Source of the DNA: an uncultured Pelagibacteraceae bacterium
GTDB taxonomy: Bacteria > Pseudomonadota > Alphaproteobacteria > Pelagibacterales > Pelagibacteraceae
Assembly (NCBI GenBank): GCA_902617825.1
Contig: CACMYE010000005.1
Location: forward strand, 1 to 64,000
Direction: 5' to 3'
Length of the DNA: 64,000 nucleotides
Each line of letters starts with the position of its first letter. Positions within the stretch are counted from its first letter, which is position 1. The notes under the pieces are model-generated. The model made no database searches. It saw only the letters and a list, made by a program, of their open reading frames with translations, and was not told where the DNA came from. The translations under genes and the position numbers were made by a program. Shown one piece after another: positions 1 to 10,096 of the stretch.

Positions 1-238
1 GCCCCGTACCCCGTTTGCTTAATTAACTAAGTTAATTAGGCAGCAAGTGCGTAACTTTCGTTAGCAATTATAAATTAGCCCGTTACGGTGGAACAATCCC
101 GAACGAAAGAATAGCCTTTAGTCATCCGTCGAATCTAGTTCACCCCCATAAGTTGTAATGGTGGAGGTGGTGGGTACTGCCCCCACGTCCGCAATGGTTA
201 TTACGAAATTCATTTATCGTCGTAGTTGGAAAACCAAC
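1..238 (-). ncRNA. ssrA: tmRNA, circularly permuted two-piece form
   Basis: tmRNA rescues stalled ribosomes by acting first as an alanyl-tRNA and then as a short mRNA. On the minus strand the coding piece begins at 147 with GGGGGTG and continues into the conserved GATTCGACGG. The tag frame (65 down to 36) encodes ANESYALAA then TAA, the typical ALAA end. An AT-rich stem follows the stop. The acceptor piece lies upstream in transcription order: a T-arm GTGGG/CCCAC with loop GGCAGTA, then CACCTCCACCA ending at 159. CACCTCC pairs with GGGGGTG (one G-U pair) to close the tRNA-like domain. The 11 bases between the halves (148-158) are the excised loop of a permuted precursor, as known in alphaproteobacteria. 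The upper boundary at the hairpin 225-238 is approximate, and the coding piece may run past the left window edge. Confidence 0.93.
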
Positions 239-280
239 ATTATTAATATAAAAGGGATTACAATAAATTCAATAACAATC

Positions 281-1228
281 ATGAAACTTACCAAAGAACA
301 AGCAGAAGAAATAAAAAATCAACAGTCTCAAATCAATCAAACTAAACGAGTTACTGTACCAGAGCTTGAAAGCATTCTTTACGAGGCAATTCCTGCTTTA
401 GATCATGGTTTTGTTAGGGTTGTTGATTATATGGGAGACGATACATCTATTGTTCAATCTGCAAGAGTTTCTTATGGAAAAGGAACAAAACAAGTTTCAA
501 CTGATAAAGGATTAATTAAATACTTAATGAGACATTGGCATAGCACCCCATTTGAGATGTGTGAAATAAAATACCATATAAAGTTACCAATATTTATTGC
601 TCGACAATGGATTAGACATAGGACTGCTAATGTTAATGAATATTCAGCAAGATATTCTATTTTAGATAAAGAATTTTACTTGCCTACACAAGAAAACTTA
701 GCTGCCCAATCTACTATTAATAGACAAGGTAGAGGAAATGTATTGGAGGGTAAGCAAGCAGAAGAAGTTTTAGAACTTTTAAAAAGTGATGCTGAAAGAA
801 CTTACGACAACTACGAAACAATGCTTAATGAAAGATTTGATGGCTCAACTATAGATGAAAATAAAAAAGGCTTAGCAAGAGAACTTGCAAGAATGAATTT
901 GACTTTAAATACCTATACACAATGGTACTGGAAAACTGATCTTTTAAACCTAATGAACTTTTTAAGATTAAGGGCTGATAGTCATGCACAATACGAAATA
1001 CGAGTTTACGCTGATATAATGCTAGATACAGTGAAAAAATGGGTTCCTATAACTTATGAAGCTTTTATGGATTATAGAGTTGGTGGCACAGAAGTTTCAG
1101 CTAAAGGAAAATTAATTATTCAAAAACTTATAAAAGGTGAAAATGTTGATATAGATACCTCAGGTCTTTCAAAAAGAGAGTGGAATGAACTAATGATTGC
1201 CTTTGATCTTAAAGATAAGTCGATTTAA
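281..1228 (+). CDS. thyX: Flavin-dependent thymidylate synthase ThyX
   Basis: ThyX methylates dUMP to dTMP using FAD, NADPH and methylene-tetrahydrofolate, and replaces ThyA. The ThyX signature is plain at residues 112-122 ([11 protein letters not shown]), followed by ARYS. A second conserved stretch, [12 protein letters not shown], lies near residue 245. With the ATG at 281 the protein is 315 aa, somewhat longer than the roughly 220-250 aa of classical ThyX but like the longer alphaproteobacterial forms. The frame stays open upstream to 158, but that part lies inside the tmRNA gene, so I chose the ATG at 281. It is divergent from ssrA and convergent with mrp, overlapping the mrp 3' end by about 20 bases. 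Confidence 0.95.
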   Translation: MKLTKEQAEEIKNQQSQINQTKRVTVPELESILYEAIPALDHGFVRVVDYMGDDTSIVQSARVSYGKGTKQVSTDKGLIKYLMRHWHSTPFEMCEIKYHIKLPIFIARQWIRHRTANVNEYSARYSILDKEFYLPTQENLAAQSTINRQGRGNVLEGKQAEEVLELLKSDAERTYDNYETMLNERFDGSTIDENKKGLARELARMNLTLNTYTQWYWKTDLLNLMNFLRLRADSHAQYEIRVYADIMLDTVKKWVPITYEAFMDYRVGGTEVSAKGKLIIQKLIKGENVDIDTSGLSKREWNELMIAFDLKDKSI

Positions 1229-2033
1229 TTTTATTAGCAAAACCAAAATATATTTTTGAAATTTCATGATCTGGATTTGCTTCCACTAAAGGCTTTCCTT
1301 CATCTGAAGTTTTTCCTACATCAGGATTAATTGGTATTTCACCTAAAAATTCTTTTTCAAATTCTTCAGCAGTTTTTTTAACGCCGCCTTCGCCAAATAT
1401 TTTATATTTTTTACCATCATCTCCAATAAAAAAACTCATATTATCTATTAATCCTAAGATTTTTACCCCAAGTTTATCAAACATTTTTATACCCCTTTTT
1501 ACATCTAAAAGTGCAACCTCTTGTGGGGTAGAAACTATTATTGCACCATCTATTTTTATTTCTTGTGAAAAAGTTAACTGTGTATCTCCTGTCCCAGGCG
1601 GCATATCAACAATTATAAAATCCAAATCTTTCCAATTAACTTTTTGGGTGAAAGTTTTAATTGCGCTTGTAACCATTGGACCACGCCATATCATGGGTGT
1701 CTGTTGGTCAGTTAAGAAACCAATTGACATACATTGAATATTATACTTAACAATAGGTTCTAATTTTTGGCCGTCACTTTTAGGTTTTTCATTAATATCG
1801 AGCATCTTCGGAATTGAGGGACCATAAATGTCAGCATCCAATAAACCCACTTTACAACCGATTTGTTTTAGAGCTAAAGCTAAATTTGTTGCAAAAGTAG
1901 ATTTTCCAACACCACCTTTTGCACTTGAAATTGCTATTGTAAATTTGGTTCCTGATATGGGATTTTTTGTGAATTTTTTGGGCTCAAGTTTCTGTTTCAT
2001 TGCGGCACTAAGTTCGGGCTTTTTATCTGACAT
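1209..2033 (-). CDS. mrp: Mrp/ApbC-family Fe-S cluster carrier ATPase
   Basis: P-loop NTPase of the Mrp/NBP35 family, which binds and transfers Fe-S clusters to cytosolic apoproteins. The deviant Walker A KGGVGKS is at residues 39-45, followed by DADIYGPS and the switch motif DMPPGTGD. The CxxC usually found before the IFGEGG motif is missing: this protein reads [19 protein letters not shown]. Loss of that CxxC also occurs in other alphaproteobacterial members. Two starts are possible: the ATG at 2084, which abuts the hflK start codon, or the ATG at 2033 (MSDKKPEL, 274 aa). I prefer 2033 because it leaves room for the divergent promoter and drops a non-conserved leader. The N-terminal DUF59 domain of longer Mrp proteins is absent. 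Confidence 0.88.
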   Translation of the reverse strand: MSDKKPELSAAMKQKLEPKKFTKNPISGTKFTIAISSAKGGVGKSTFATNLALALKQIGCKVGLLDADIYGPSIPKMLDINEKPKSDGQKLEPIVKYNIQCMSIGFLTDQQTPMIWRGPMVTSAIKTFTQKVNWKDLDFIIVDMPPGTGDTQLTFSQEIKIDGAIIVSTPQEVALLDVKRGIKMFDKLGVKILGLIDNMSFFIGDDGKKYKIFGEGGVKKTAEEFEKEFLGEIPINPDVGKTSDEGKPLVEANPDHEISKIYFGFANKIKSTYL

Positions 2034-2047
2034 ACAACTATCATTAC

Positions 2048-2077
2048 TTGTTTTTTGTAATAAAGACACTATATACT
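2048..2077 (+). promoter_or_regulatory. Candidate promoter for hflK operon
   Basis: TTGTTT at 2048-2053 and TATACT at 2072-2077 with an 18-base spacer resemble a sigma70 promoter. The expected transcription start would fall at about 2084-2085, on the hflK ATG itself, implying a leaderless or nearly leaderless mRNA. It was found by eye only, in an AT-rich background. Confidence 0.35.
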
Positions 2078-2084
2078 TTGGCAT

Positions 2085-3188
2085 ATGTCAGATGATTTCA
2101 GAGGTAGGGGTGGAAGCCCGTGGGGATCACCTCCAGGTGGTGGAAATAATAATGGATCAGGTAGAGGTCCCACGCCTCCAAACATTGATGAAATCATTAA
2201 AGAAATTCAGGACAAAATTAAAAAATTTTTACCTGGTGGTAAATCTTCAGGGGGTAAATCTATTGGATTAGTTTTAATAGTTTTAGCTTTTGTTTGGGTA
2301 GCCAGTGGACTTTACCGAGTTTTACCAGACGAGCAAGGTGTCGTGTTAAGATTTGGTAAGTTTGTTAAAACTACTCAACCAGGATTGAATTATCATATAC
2401 CTTTTCCAGTTGAAAATGTACTTACCCCCAAAGTAACAAAAGTAAATAGGATAGATATCGGTTTTAGATCTGAGAGAGACAGTGGTTTCTCAACTGGTGG
2501 GGGTGTTGCCGATGTTCCACAAGAAAGTTTAATGTTAACTGGGGACGAAAACATTGTGAACATAGATTTTTCTGTATTTTGGGTAATCAAAGATGCAGGG
2601 AATTTTTTATTTAAAATTCAAGACCCAGAGGGTACAGTAAAAGCAGCTGCAGAAACAGCCATGAGAGAAGTTATTGCAAAAAGTGATATTCAACCAATTT
2701 TAACAGAGGGTAGATCTAAAATTGAGGTTGAAACACAGGAAATTATTCAAACTATTTTAGACGATTATGAGAGTGGAATTCAAATTACACAGGTTCAAAC
2801 CCAAAAAGCTGATCCACCAGATCAAGTAATTGATGCATTTAGAGACGTACAGGCTGCGAGAGCAGACATGGAAAGATCTAAAAATGAAGCTGAAGCTTAC
2901 GCTAATGATGTTATCCCAAGAGCAAGAGGGGAAGGACAAAAAATTTTACAAGCTGCTGAAGCTTATAAAAAAGAAGTTGTAGCAAAAGCAGAGGGTGAAG
3001 CGAGCAGATTTGTATCTATTTATAATGAATATAAAAATGCAAAAGTTGTAACGCAGGAAAGAATGTATCTAGAGACAATGGAAAAAGTATTAGCTGATAT
3101 TGATAAAGTAATTATTGAAAAAAATGCAGGTTCAGGTGTAGTACCTTATTTACCACTTCCTGAATTAAAAAAGAAAGCGACAAATTAA
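2085..3188 (+). CDS. hflK: Membrane protease modulator HflK
   Basis: HflK is an SPFH/prohibitin-family inner membrane protein. With HflC it forms a cage that encloses FtsH hexamers and controls their proteolysis. The 367 aa protein starts with a glycine-rich, low-complexity cytoplasmic tail (residues 5-57). One membrane helix follows at about 60-78 (IGLVLIVLAFVWVASGLYRV), then the SPFH domain beginning DEQGVVLRFGKF. A long charged helical region rich in A, E and K lies at about 265-320. hflC begins directly after the stop with no spacer, so the two are translated from one mRNA. No ribosome binding site is visible before the ATG, consistent with a leaderless start. Confidence 0.95.
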   Translation: MSDDFRGRGGSPWGSPPGGGNNNGSGRGPTPPNIDEIIKEIQDKIKKFLPGGKSSGGKSIGLVLIVLAFVWVASGLYRVLPDEQGVVLRFGKFVKTTQPGLNYHIPFPVENVLTPKVTKVNRIDIGFRSERDSGFSTGGGVADVPQESLMLTGDENIVNIDFSVFWVIKDAGNFLFKIQDPEGTVKAAAETAMREVIAKSDIQPILTEGRSKIEVETQEIIQTILDDYESGIQITQVQTQKADPPDQVIDAFRDVQAARADMERSKNEAEAYANDVIPRARGEGQKILQAAEAYKKEVVAKAEGEASRFVSIYNEYKNAKVVTQERMYLETMEKVLADIDKVIIEKNAGSGVVPYLPLPELKKKATN

Positions 3189-4061
3189 ATGAAAGCTGGA
3201 AAGATTTTAGGTGGACTAATTATTGCACTGGGTGTTTTGGCTTTTTTGTCAGTAATTATCGTAAAAGAAGTTAATCAAGCAATTATTCTTCAATTTGGAG
3301 ATCCAAAAAGAATAATAACCTCACCTGGTTTAAATTTTAAAATTCCATTCATCCAAAATGTTGTTTATCTTGATAAAAGAATATTAAATTTAGATACTCC
3401 TCCTGAAGAAGTAATTGCTTCAGATCAAAAACGTTTAATTGTTGATGCATTTGCCAGATTTAAAATTGTTGATCCATTACAATTCTATATTTCAGTTGGA
3501 GATGAAAGAGTAGCTAGATCAAGATTATCTACGATTATAAACTCAAGAATTAGAAATGTCCTAGGTCAAGAAGAGCTACAAACATTGCTGTCTCAGGATA
3601 GATCTAAACAAATGGCTTTAATTAAAGAAGGAGTAAATAATGAAGCTAAGAATTTTGGAATTACCATTGTTGATGTAAGAATAAAAAGAGCTGATCTTCC
3701 ACAAGCAAATAGTGACGCAATTTATAGAAGAATGCAAACCGAGCGGGAAAGAGAAGCAAAAGAATTTAGAGCAAAAGGTGCAGAGATGGCAGTTACAATT
3801 ACATCAACTGCAGATAAAGAAGTCACAGTAATTTTAGCAGAGTCGCAAAAACAGTCAGAGATTATGAAAGGGGAAGGTGATGGTTTAAGAAACAAAATCT
3901 TTGCCGATGCCTTTGGTCAAGATCCTGAATTTTTTGCATTTTACAGAGCAATGCAGGCCTATGAAAAAGCACTGATTGGAGGTGAAACTTCTCTTATTTT
4001 ATCTCCTGATAGTGAATTCTTCAAATTTTTTGGAAATATAAAACCCGAAATCCAACAATAA
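3189..4061 (+). CDS. hflC: Membrane protease modulator HflC
   Basis: Partner of HflK in the FtsH-regulating complex of the inner membrane, also of the SPFH family. The 290 aa product has an N-terminal membrane helix at about 5-26 and the SPFH domain starting EVNQAIILQFGDPKR. Conserved features include the LDKRILNLDTPPEEV segment and a charged helix MQTEREREAKEFRAKGAEMA. Length matches the family. It starts on the base after the hflK stop and is followed 8 bases later by a DUF2065 gene, the usual arrangement in proteobacteria. Confidence 0.95.
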   Translation: MKAGKILGGLIIALGVLAFLSVIIVKEVNQAIILQFGDPKRIITSPGLNFKIPFIQNVVYLDKRILNLDTPPEEVIASDQKRLIVDAFARFKIVDPLQFYISVGDERVARSRLSTIINSRIRNVLGQEELQTLLSQDRSKQMALIKEGVNNEAKNFGITIVDVRIKRADLPQANSDAIYRRMQTEREREAKEFRAKGAEMAVTITSTADKEVTVILAESQKQSEIMKGEGDGLRNKIFADAFGQDPEFFAFYRAMQAYEKALIGGETSLILSPDSEFFKFFGNIKPEIQQ

Positions 4062-4069
4062 TTTCTTTA

Positions 4070-4255
4070 ATGAATGAGCTAGTTATAGCTTTTGGTTTGT
4101 TCTTATTCATTGAGGGAATTTTATATGCCATATTTCCAGCAAAAATGAAAAATATACTAAAAAAAATAGAACTTGTGAAAGATAGTCAATTGAGATCTGG
4201 AGGACTTATCTTTGCAATTATAGGATTTATAATTATTTATTATATAAAAAGTTAA
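4070..4255 (+). CDS. DUF2065 small membrane protein
   Basis: A 61 aa protein with two predicted membrane helices (about residues 3-20 and 43-58) joined by a short basic loop. The pattern MNELVIAFGLFLFIEGILYA, then FPAKMKN, then LRSGG matches DUF2065. Genes of this family typically sit beside hflC, as here (8 bases after it, 1 base before htrA). Its function is not established; the position suggests a role in membrane protein quality control with HflKC/FtsH, which is inference. Confidence 0.8.
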   Translation: MNELVIAFGLFLFIEGILYAIFPAKMKNILKKIELVKDSQLRSGGLIFAIIGFIIIYYIKS

Positions 4256-4256
4256 A

Positions 4257-5666
4257 ATGAAAAAATTCAAAATAATCTTTATAACTATAGTTTTATATCT
4301 TGGTTTTTTAACACAATCTTACTCAAAACCTGTTCCGGAGTCTTTTGCTGATCTTGCTGAAAAATTAATGCCATCTGTTGTAAACATTTCAACATCGACA
4401 ACAGTAGTTACAAAATCTAATCCACTTCCATTTCAATTTCCTCCAGGATCACCTTTTGGAGACATGTTTAAAGAGTTTGGAGATCCTCAAGAAAGACAAT
4501 CAGCTGCATTAGGATCAGGATTTATAATCGATGAAAAAGGAATTGTTATAACCAACAATCATGTAATCCAAGACGCAGATGACATAATCGTTAGAGTTAA
4601 CGGTGATCAAGAGTTTAAGGCAAAAGTTTTAGGAGCAGATCCACTAATGGATATAGCTGTTTTACAATTAGAAACAGATGAAAAGTTTATACCTGTTTCT
4701 TTTGGTGACTCAGATAAAGCTAGAATAGGTGATTGGGTGATTGCTATTGGAAATCCATTTGGTTTAGGGGGCACAGTTACAGCTGGAATTATTTCAGCAA
4801 GAAACAGATCAATTGGATTATCTAGATATGAAGATTTTATACAGACAGATGCTTCAATTAATTCTGGAAATTCTGGTGGACCTTTATTTGATATGGAGGG
4901 AAATGTAATAGGTATTAATACTGCTATTTTAGGTCGAAACGGTTCAATCGGGATTGGATTTTCAATTCCATCTAACAGCGCTCAAATTGTAATTAGTCAA
5001 CTTATAGAGTTTGGAGAAACTAAAAGAGGATGGTTGGGAGTAAGAATACAAGATGTGACTAAAGAAATTGCAGAGGTTGAAAAATTAGACAAACCGAGAG
5101 GAGCTTTAGTTGCAAGTGTTGCAGAAAACAGTCCTTCAGAAAAAGCTGGAATAGAAGCTGGTGATATTATTTTAGAATTTAATAGTGAAAAAATTAATCA
5201 AATGAAAGAACTACCAGCGATAGTTGCTAGAACACAAGTTGGAAAGATTGTGGAAGTTAAAATATGGAGAAATAAAAAAGAAATTATAAAAAACGTTCTT
5301 TTAGGAAGGCTTGAAACATCTGAAGATTTTAAAGTTAGTGAAAAACAAAAAAAAATAGATACCACTGATCAAATTGAGGATTTAAAAATAAACGTTAGAT
5401 CTCTCAATAAAGAAGATATAAAAATTCGTAAATTACCAAATCAAACGACTGGACTCGTTATCACAGGTATTCAGAATAATAGTCCTTTAGCTGGTTCAAT
5501 TGAGTTGAATAGTATTATTGTCGAGGCTCAAAAAGAAAGAATTAAAACTATTGACGATTTAAAACGAATTACCAAACAAGTTTTAAACTCAAATCAAAAA
5601 ACAATACTGCTTGCAATTTATAATAATCAAAATCAGAGAAGATATATTGGAATTAAGTTAGACTAA
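4257..5666 (+). CDS. htrA: Periplasmic serine protease HtrA/Do (DegP family)
   Basis: Periplasmic protease/chaperone for misfolded envelope proteins. The 469 aa precursor has a signal peptide (about residues 1-23) and a trypsin-like domain. The catalytic triad is His102 (TNNHVI), Asp132 (MDIAVL) and Ser206 (NSGNSGGPL). Two PDZ domains follow: the first from about 255 to 350 (RGWLGVRIQDV...SEKAGIEAGDIIL), the second a divergent one from about 395 to the end (GLVITGIQNNSPLAGSIE). Length is normal for DegP/DegQ. Membership in one operon with hflKC places the main envelope proteolysis factors together. Confidence 0.95.
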   Translation: MKKFKIIFITIVLYLGFLTQSYSKPVPESFADLAEKLMPSVVNISTSTTVVTKSNPLPFQFPPGSPFGDMFKEFGDPQERQSAALGSGFIIDEKGIVITNNHVIQDADDIIVRVNGDQEFKAKVLGADPLMDIAVLQLETDEKFIPVSFGDSDKARIGDWVIAIGNPFGLGGTVTAGIISARNRSIGLSRYEDFIQTDASINSGNSGGPLFDMEGNVIGINTAILGRNGSIGIGFSIPSNSAQIVISQLIEFGETKRGWLGVRIQDVTKEIAEVEKLDKPRGALVASVAENSPSEKAGIEAGDIILEFNSEKINQMKELPAIVARTQVGKIVEVKIWRNKKEIIKNVLLGRLETSEDFKVSEKQKKIDTTDQIEDLKINVRSLNKEDIKIRKLPNQTTGLVITGIQNNSPLAGSIELNSIIVEAQKERIKTIDDLKRITKQVLNSNQKTILLAIYNNQNQRRYIGIKLD

Positions 5667-5668
5667 TC

Positions 5669-6577
5669 ATGGATTTTAAATCCAAGATTATTTTAATTTC
5701 TGGACCAACTGCTTCAGGTAAATCAAAGTTTGCTATTAACCTCGCCAAAAAAGTAAATGGGGAAATCATAAATGCTGATAGTATGCAAGTTTATAAGCAA
5801 TTAAAGATTATTTCAGCAAGGCCAGATCAAAAAATATACAAAAAAATAAGACATCATTTATATGGTTTTCATGATGTAAAAAAAAGTTTTTCAACTGGAG
5901 ATTGGTTGAAACTAGTTTTTCAAAAGATTGGAGAAATAAATAAAAGAAAAAAAATTCCAATCCTTGTAGGAGGAACAGGTTTATATTTTAATGCATTAAT
6001 TTACGGACTAGTAAAAATTCCAAACATACCTTTAAAGATTAGGAATCAAATCAGAGTAATGCATTCAAAAATAGGTCAAGATAAGTTTTACAAAAAACTT
6101 TTGAAACTTGACCCAACTTCCAAAAATAAAATTAATCCAACGGACCCACATAGATCCATAAGAGCTTATGAAGTAAAATTATATACCCAAAAATCAATTC
6201 ATGAATGGCACAAAAATACTAAATCTAACTTTCAAAAAAGTGATTTTTATAAAATCTACATTGATTTTCCCCGTATGGAATTGATCGAGAGGATCAATCT
6301 CAGATCCAAGGAAATGATTAAAAATGGAGCAATTAAAGAAGTAAAAAATTTTATCAAATTAAAGGTCAGAAAAGACAAAAGTGTTAATAAGGCAATTGGT
6401 ATCAATGAAATTAAGCAATACTTAAACAATGAAAAGGAATTGGAAGAAATTATTGAAAATATATCAATAAAAACTAGGCAATATGCTAAAAGACAAAGTA
6501 CATGGTCAAGAGGTAATATGAGTTCTTGGCACAAATTAAAACCAAACGAGTTAAATAATTTTTTAAAAAAAATTTAA
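5669..6577 (+). CDS. miaA: tRNA dimethylallyltransferase MiaA
   Basis: Transfers a dimethylallyl group from DMAPP to A37 of tRNAs that read UNN codons. The P-loop GPTASGKS is at residues 12-19, followed by the substrate motif DSMQVY (37-42) and GGTGLYFNALIYG near residue 103. The C-terminal TRQYAKRQSTW motif is also present. At 302 aa it is the usual length. It begins 2 bases after htrA and is the last gene of the hflK operon. The region is unusually rich in lysine and asparagine codons, as expected from the base composition. Confidence 0.95.
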   Translation: MDFKSKIILISGPTASGKSKFAINLAKKVNGEIINADSMQVYKQLKIISARPDQKIYKKIRHHLYGFHDVKKSFSTGDWLKLVFQKIGEINKRKKIPILVGGTGLYFNALIYGLVKIPNIPLKIRNQIRVMHSKIGQDKFYKKLLKLDPTSKNKINPTDPHRSIRAYEVKLYTQKSIHEWHKNTKSNFQKSDFYKIYIDFPRMELIERINLRSKEMIKNGAIKEVKNFIKLKVRKDKSVNKAIGINEIKQYLNNEKELEEIIENISIKTRQYAKRQSTWSRGNMSSWHKLKPNELNNFLKKI

Positions 6578-6628
6578 ATATCTCAATCAAAACTTGACCA
6601 ATCAGTACAACTTCAGCTAGATTGCGAA

Positions 6629-8395
6629 ATGCCAAAATTATACACAGGAGCAGAAATTGTTTTTAAATGCCTTGAAGATCAAAAGGTAGAACATATTTTT
6701 GGATATCCTGGTGGAGCAGTTTTACCAATTTATGACGAACTTAAAAATCACACTTCTATTAAACATATATTAGTTAGGCACGAACAAGGTGCAGGTCATG
6801 CAGCCGAAGGATATGCAAGATCATCAGGTAAGCCAGGAGTTGTTTTAGTTACTTCTGGACCTGGCGCAACTAATGTTGTTACTGCGTTAACAGATGCATA
6901 TATGGACTCGGTTCCTTTGGTTTGTATATCTGGTCAAGTTCCTACACATTTAATAGGAACCGATGCATTTCAAGAATGTGATACTACTGGTATTACTAGG
7001 CCCTGCACAAAACATAATTGGTTAGTAAAAGACATAAATAATTTATCAGAAATAATGCATGAAGCATTTAAAGTTGCAACCACAGGAAGACCAGGTCCAG
7101 TTTTAGTTGATATTCCAAAAGATATTCAATTTGCAAAAACTAGATATAAAAAACCAAAAAAAGAAAAAAAATTAAATGGAAAATTCAATAATAGTTTTTC
7201 CCAAAAACAAATAGATCAATTAATTGAATTATTAAAAAATGCGAAAAAACCAGTTATTTATAGTGGTGGTGGAGTTATTAATTCAGGTCCTAAGGCAAGT
7301 GATGCATTACGAGAGTTTGTAGAATTAACAGGATTTCCAATCACATCTACACTTCAAGGTTTAGGCGCATATCCTGGTGATGATAATCAATTCCTTGGAA
7401 TGCTAGGTATGCATGGAACTTATGAAGCAAATAATGCCATGCATGATTGCGATCTTTTAATAAACATTGGTGCAAGATTTGACGATCGTATCACAGGAAA
7501 AATAGATGAATTTTCGCCAAACTCAAAAAAAGTTCATATCGATATAGATCCTTCGTCTATAAATAAAATTATTAAAGTTGATCTTGCTATAGTAGGTGAT
7601 GTTTCAAAGGTAATCGGTAAAGTAAATAAAACAATCTTGAAGAAAAAAAATGGCCACAGTAAGTCTAATAAATCAAATATTGCTAAGTGGTGGGAACAAA
7701 TACAAAAATGGAGAGGCAAAGACTCCCTTAATTTTGTAAACAGTAATGATAACATTAAGCCTCAACATGCGGTTCAAAGACTATATGAATTAACAAAAGA
7801 TAAAGATACTTATGTAACAACTGAAGTTGGTCAGCATCAAATGTGGGCAGCGCAACATTATAAATTTAACAAACCAAATAGATGGATGACATCTGGAGGC
7901 TTAGGCACAATGGGCTATGGATTGCCAGCAGCAGTGGGAGTACAAGTTGCACATCCAGAAAAGTTAGTAGTTGATATCGCTGGTGAAGCCTCTGTATTAA
8001 TGACAATGCAAGAAATGTCCACTGCAGTTCAATACAATTTACCAATTAAAATTTTTATTTTGAATAATCAGTACATGGGAATGGTTAGGCAATGGCAAGA
8101 GCTATTACATGAAAAAAACTACTCAGAGAGTTACTCTGAAGCACTTCCTGATTTTTTAAAAATGGCTGAAGCTTATGGCTGTAAGGGAATTAAAGCAGAG
8201 AACCCAACTCAGTTAGATGAGAAAATTCAAGAAATGATTGATTATAAAGGCCCAGTTATTTTTGATTGTCATGTTGATCCTAATGAAAATTGTTTTCCAA
8301 TGATACCTTCAGGAAAACCTCACAATCAGATGATTTTAGGACCCAATGATCAAGAAGACAACAAAATCAAGGGAAAAGGTAAAGCCTTAGTTTAA
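6629..8395 (+). CDS. ilvB: Acetolactate synthase, large (catalytic) subunit
   Basis: ThDP-dependent condensation of two pyruvates, or pyruvate with 2-oxobutyrate: the first common step of valine, leucine and isoleucine synthesis. 588 aa, a normal length. The catalytic Glu52 lies in VRHEQGAGHAAEGYAR. The ThDP/Mg motif, usually GDG or (in alphaproteobacteria) GDA, reads GEA at 452-454. The closing NN is at 479-480 (FILNNQYMG), the right distance away. The Asp to Glu change at a metal ligand is unusual. The C-terminal HVDPNENCFPMIPSG is typical of bacterial AHAS. The regulatory subunit follows 5 bases later. The 51-base gap before it shows no attenuator or leader peptide. Confidence 0.95.
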   Translation: MPKLYTGAEIVFKCLEDQKVEHIFGYPGGAVLPIYDELKNHTSIKHILVRHEQGAGHAAEGYARSSGKPGVVLVTSGPGATNVVTALTDAYMDSVPLVCISGQVPTHLIGTDAFQECDTTGITRPCTKHNWLVKDINNLSEIMHEAFKVATTGRPGPVLVDIPKDIQFAKTRYKKPKKEKKLNGKFNNSFSQKQIDQLIELLKNAKKPVIYSGGGVINSGPKASDALREFVELTGFPITSTLQGLGAYPGDDNQFLGMLGMHGTYEANNAMHDCDLLINIGARFDDRITGKIDEFSPNSKKVHIDIDPSSINKIIKVDLAIVGDVSKVIGKVNKTILKKKNGHSKSNKSNIAKWWEQIQKWRGKDSLNFVNSNDNIKPQHAVQRLYELTKDKDTYVTTEVGQHQMWAAQHYKFNKPNRWMTSGGLGTMGYGLPAAVGVQVAHPEKLVVDIAGEASVLMTMQEMSTAVQYNLPIKIFILNNQYMGMVRQWQELLHEKNYSESYSEALPDFLKMAEAYGCKGIKAENPTQLDEKIQEMIDYKGPVIFDCHVDPNENCFPMIPSGKPHNQMILGPNDQEDNKIKGKGKALV

Positions 8396-8400
8396 TTATA

Positions 8401-8949
8401 ATGCCAAAGTCAAAATCAGCTTATAGTATAACAACTAAAAAAAAAAAATCCGATACATATATATTTGTAGTATGGGTTGATAATGAAGCTGGAGTACTTG
8501 CAAGAGTTGTTGGACTGTTTTCAGGTCGAGGATACAATATAGAGTCTTTAGCAGTAGCAGAGGTTGATGCAGTCAAAAATATTTCTAGAATTACAATTGT
8601 TACCACCGGAACACCTCAAGTAATTGATCAAATCAAGCTTCAATTAACTAAATTAGTGCCAGTGCATAAAGTTGCAGAATTTAAAAGAGAAGATAAAAAT
8701 GTCATATTTAAAGAAATGGCATTATTTAAAATTTCTGGAAAAAAAAAGAAATTGGACAAATGTTTAAATGCTTGTAAAAAATTTGACTTAGTTATTTTAG
8801 ATGAAACTAAAACATCTAAGGTTATTCAAATAACAGCACTTAGAAGAGAAATTGATAAAATTAGTAAAAAATTAAAACCTTGGGGGCTTATTAGTGCTTC
8901 TAGAACCGGGGCTGTTGCGATGACAAGAGGCGCCAAAATATTTAATTAA
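8401..8949 (+). CDS. ilvH: Acetolactate synthase, small (regulatory) subunit
   Basis: Regulatory subunit that activates the catalytic subunit and confers feedback inhibition by valine. The 182 aa chain has an N-terminal ACT domain from about residue 20 to 95, with the motif VDNEAGVLARVVGLFSGRGY. A second ferredoxin-like domain completes the protein (KKFDLVILDETKTSKVIQIT). The family is usually about 160-180 aa; the extra N-terminal residues here are lysine-rich. It lies between ilvB (5 bases) and ilvC (18 bases), forming an ilvBHC unit. Confidence 0.95.
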   Translation: MPKSKSAYSITTKKKKSDTYIFVVWVDNEAGVLARVVGLFSGRGYNIESLAVAEVDAVKNISRITIVTTGTPQVIDQIKLQLTKLVPVHKVAEFKREDKNVIFKEMALFKISGKKKKLDKCLNACKKFDLVILDETKTSKVIQITALRREIDKISKKLKPWGLISASRTGAVAMTRGAKIFN

Positions 8950-8953
8950 TTAT

Positions 8954-9990
<1,037 letters not shown>

Positions 9991-10046
9991 ATTTAGATAA
10001 AGACCCAAAAAGTTATTACAAATATAAGCAAATTTGAACATTTATT

Positions 10047-10074
10047 TTGCAATCTCACTTATAGATTGTAATAT
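10047..10074 (+). promoter_or_regulatory. Candidate leuA-mre operon promoter
   Basis: In the 106-base gap between ilvC and leuA, TTGCAA (10047-10052) and TAATAT (10069-10074) are separated by 16 bases, 22 bases before the leuA ATG. This fits a sigma70 promoter that would drive leuA and possibly the mre genes. It rests on visual matching only. Confidence 0.4.
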
Positions 10075-10096
10075 GAATTTTCTATAAAATTTAGTT

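Noticed and set aside
158-280. Upstream extension of the thyX reading frame (41 codons)
   Set aside because: It overlaps the tmRNA acceptor piece on the other strand and does not resemble ThyX; the ATG at 281 is the better start.
1828-2271. A 147-codon plus-strand frame across mrp and hflK
   Set aside because: It is antisense to mrp and out of frame with hflK, both clearly real genes; no family resemblance.
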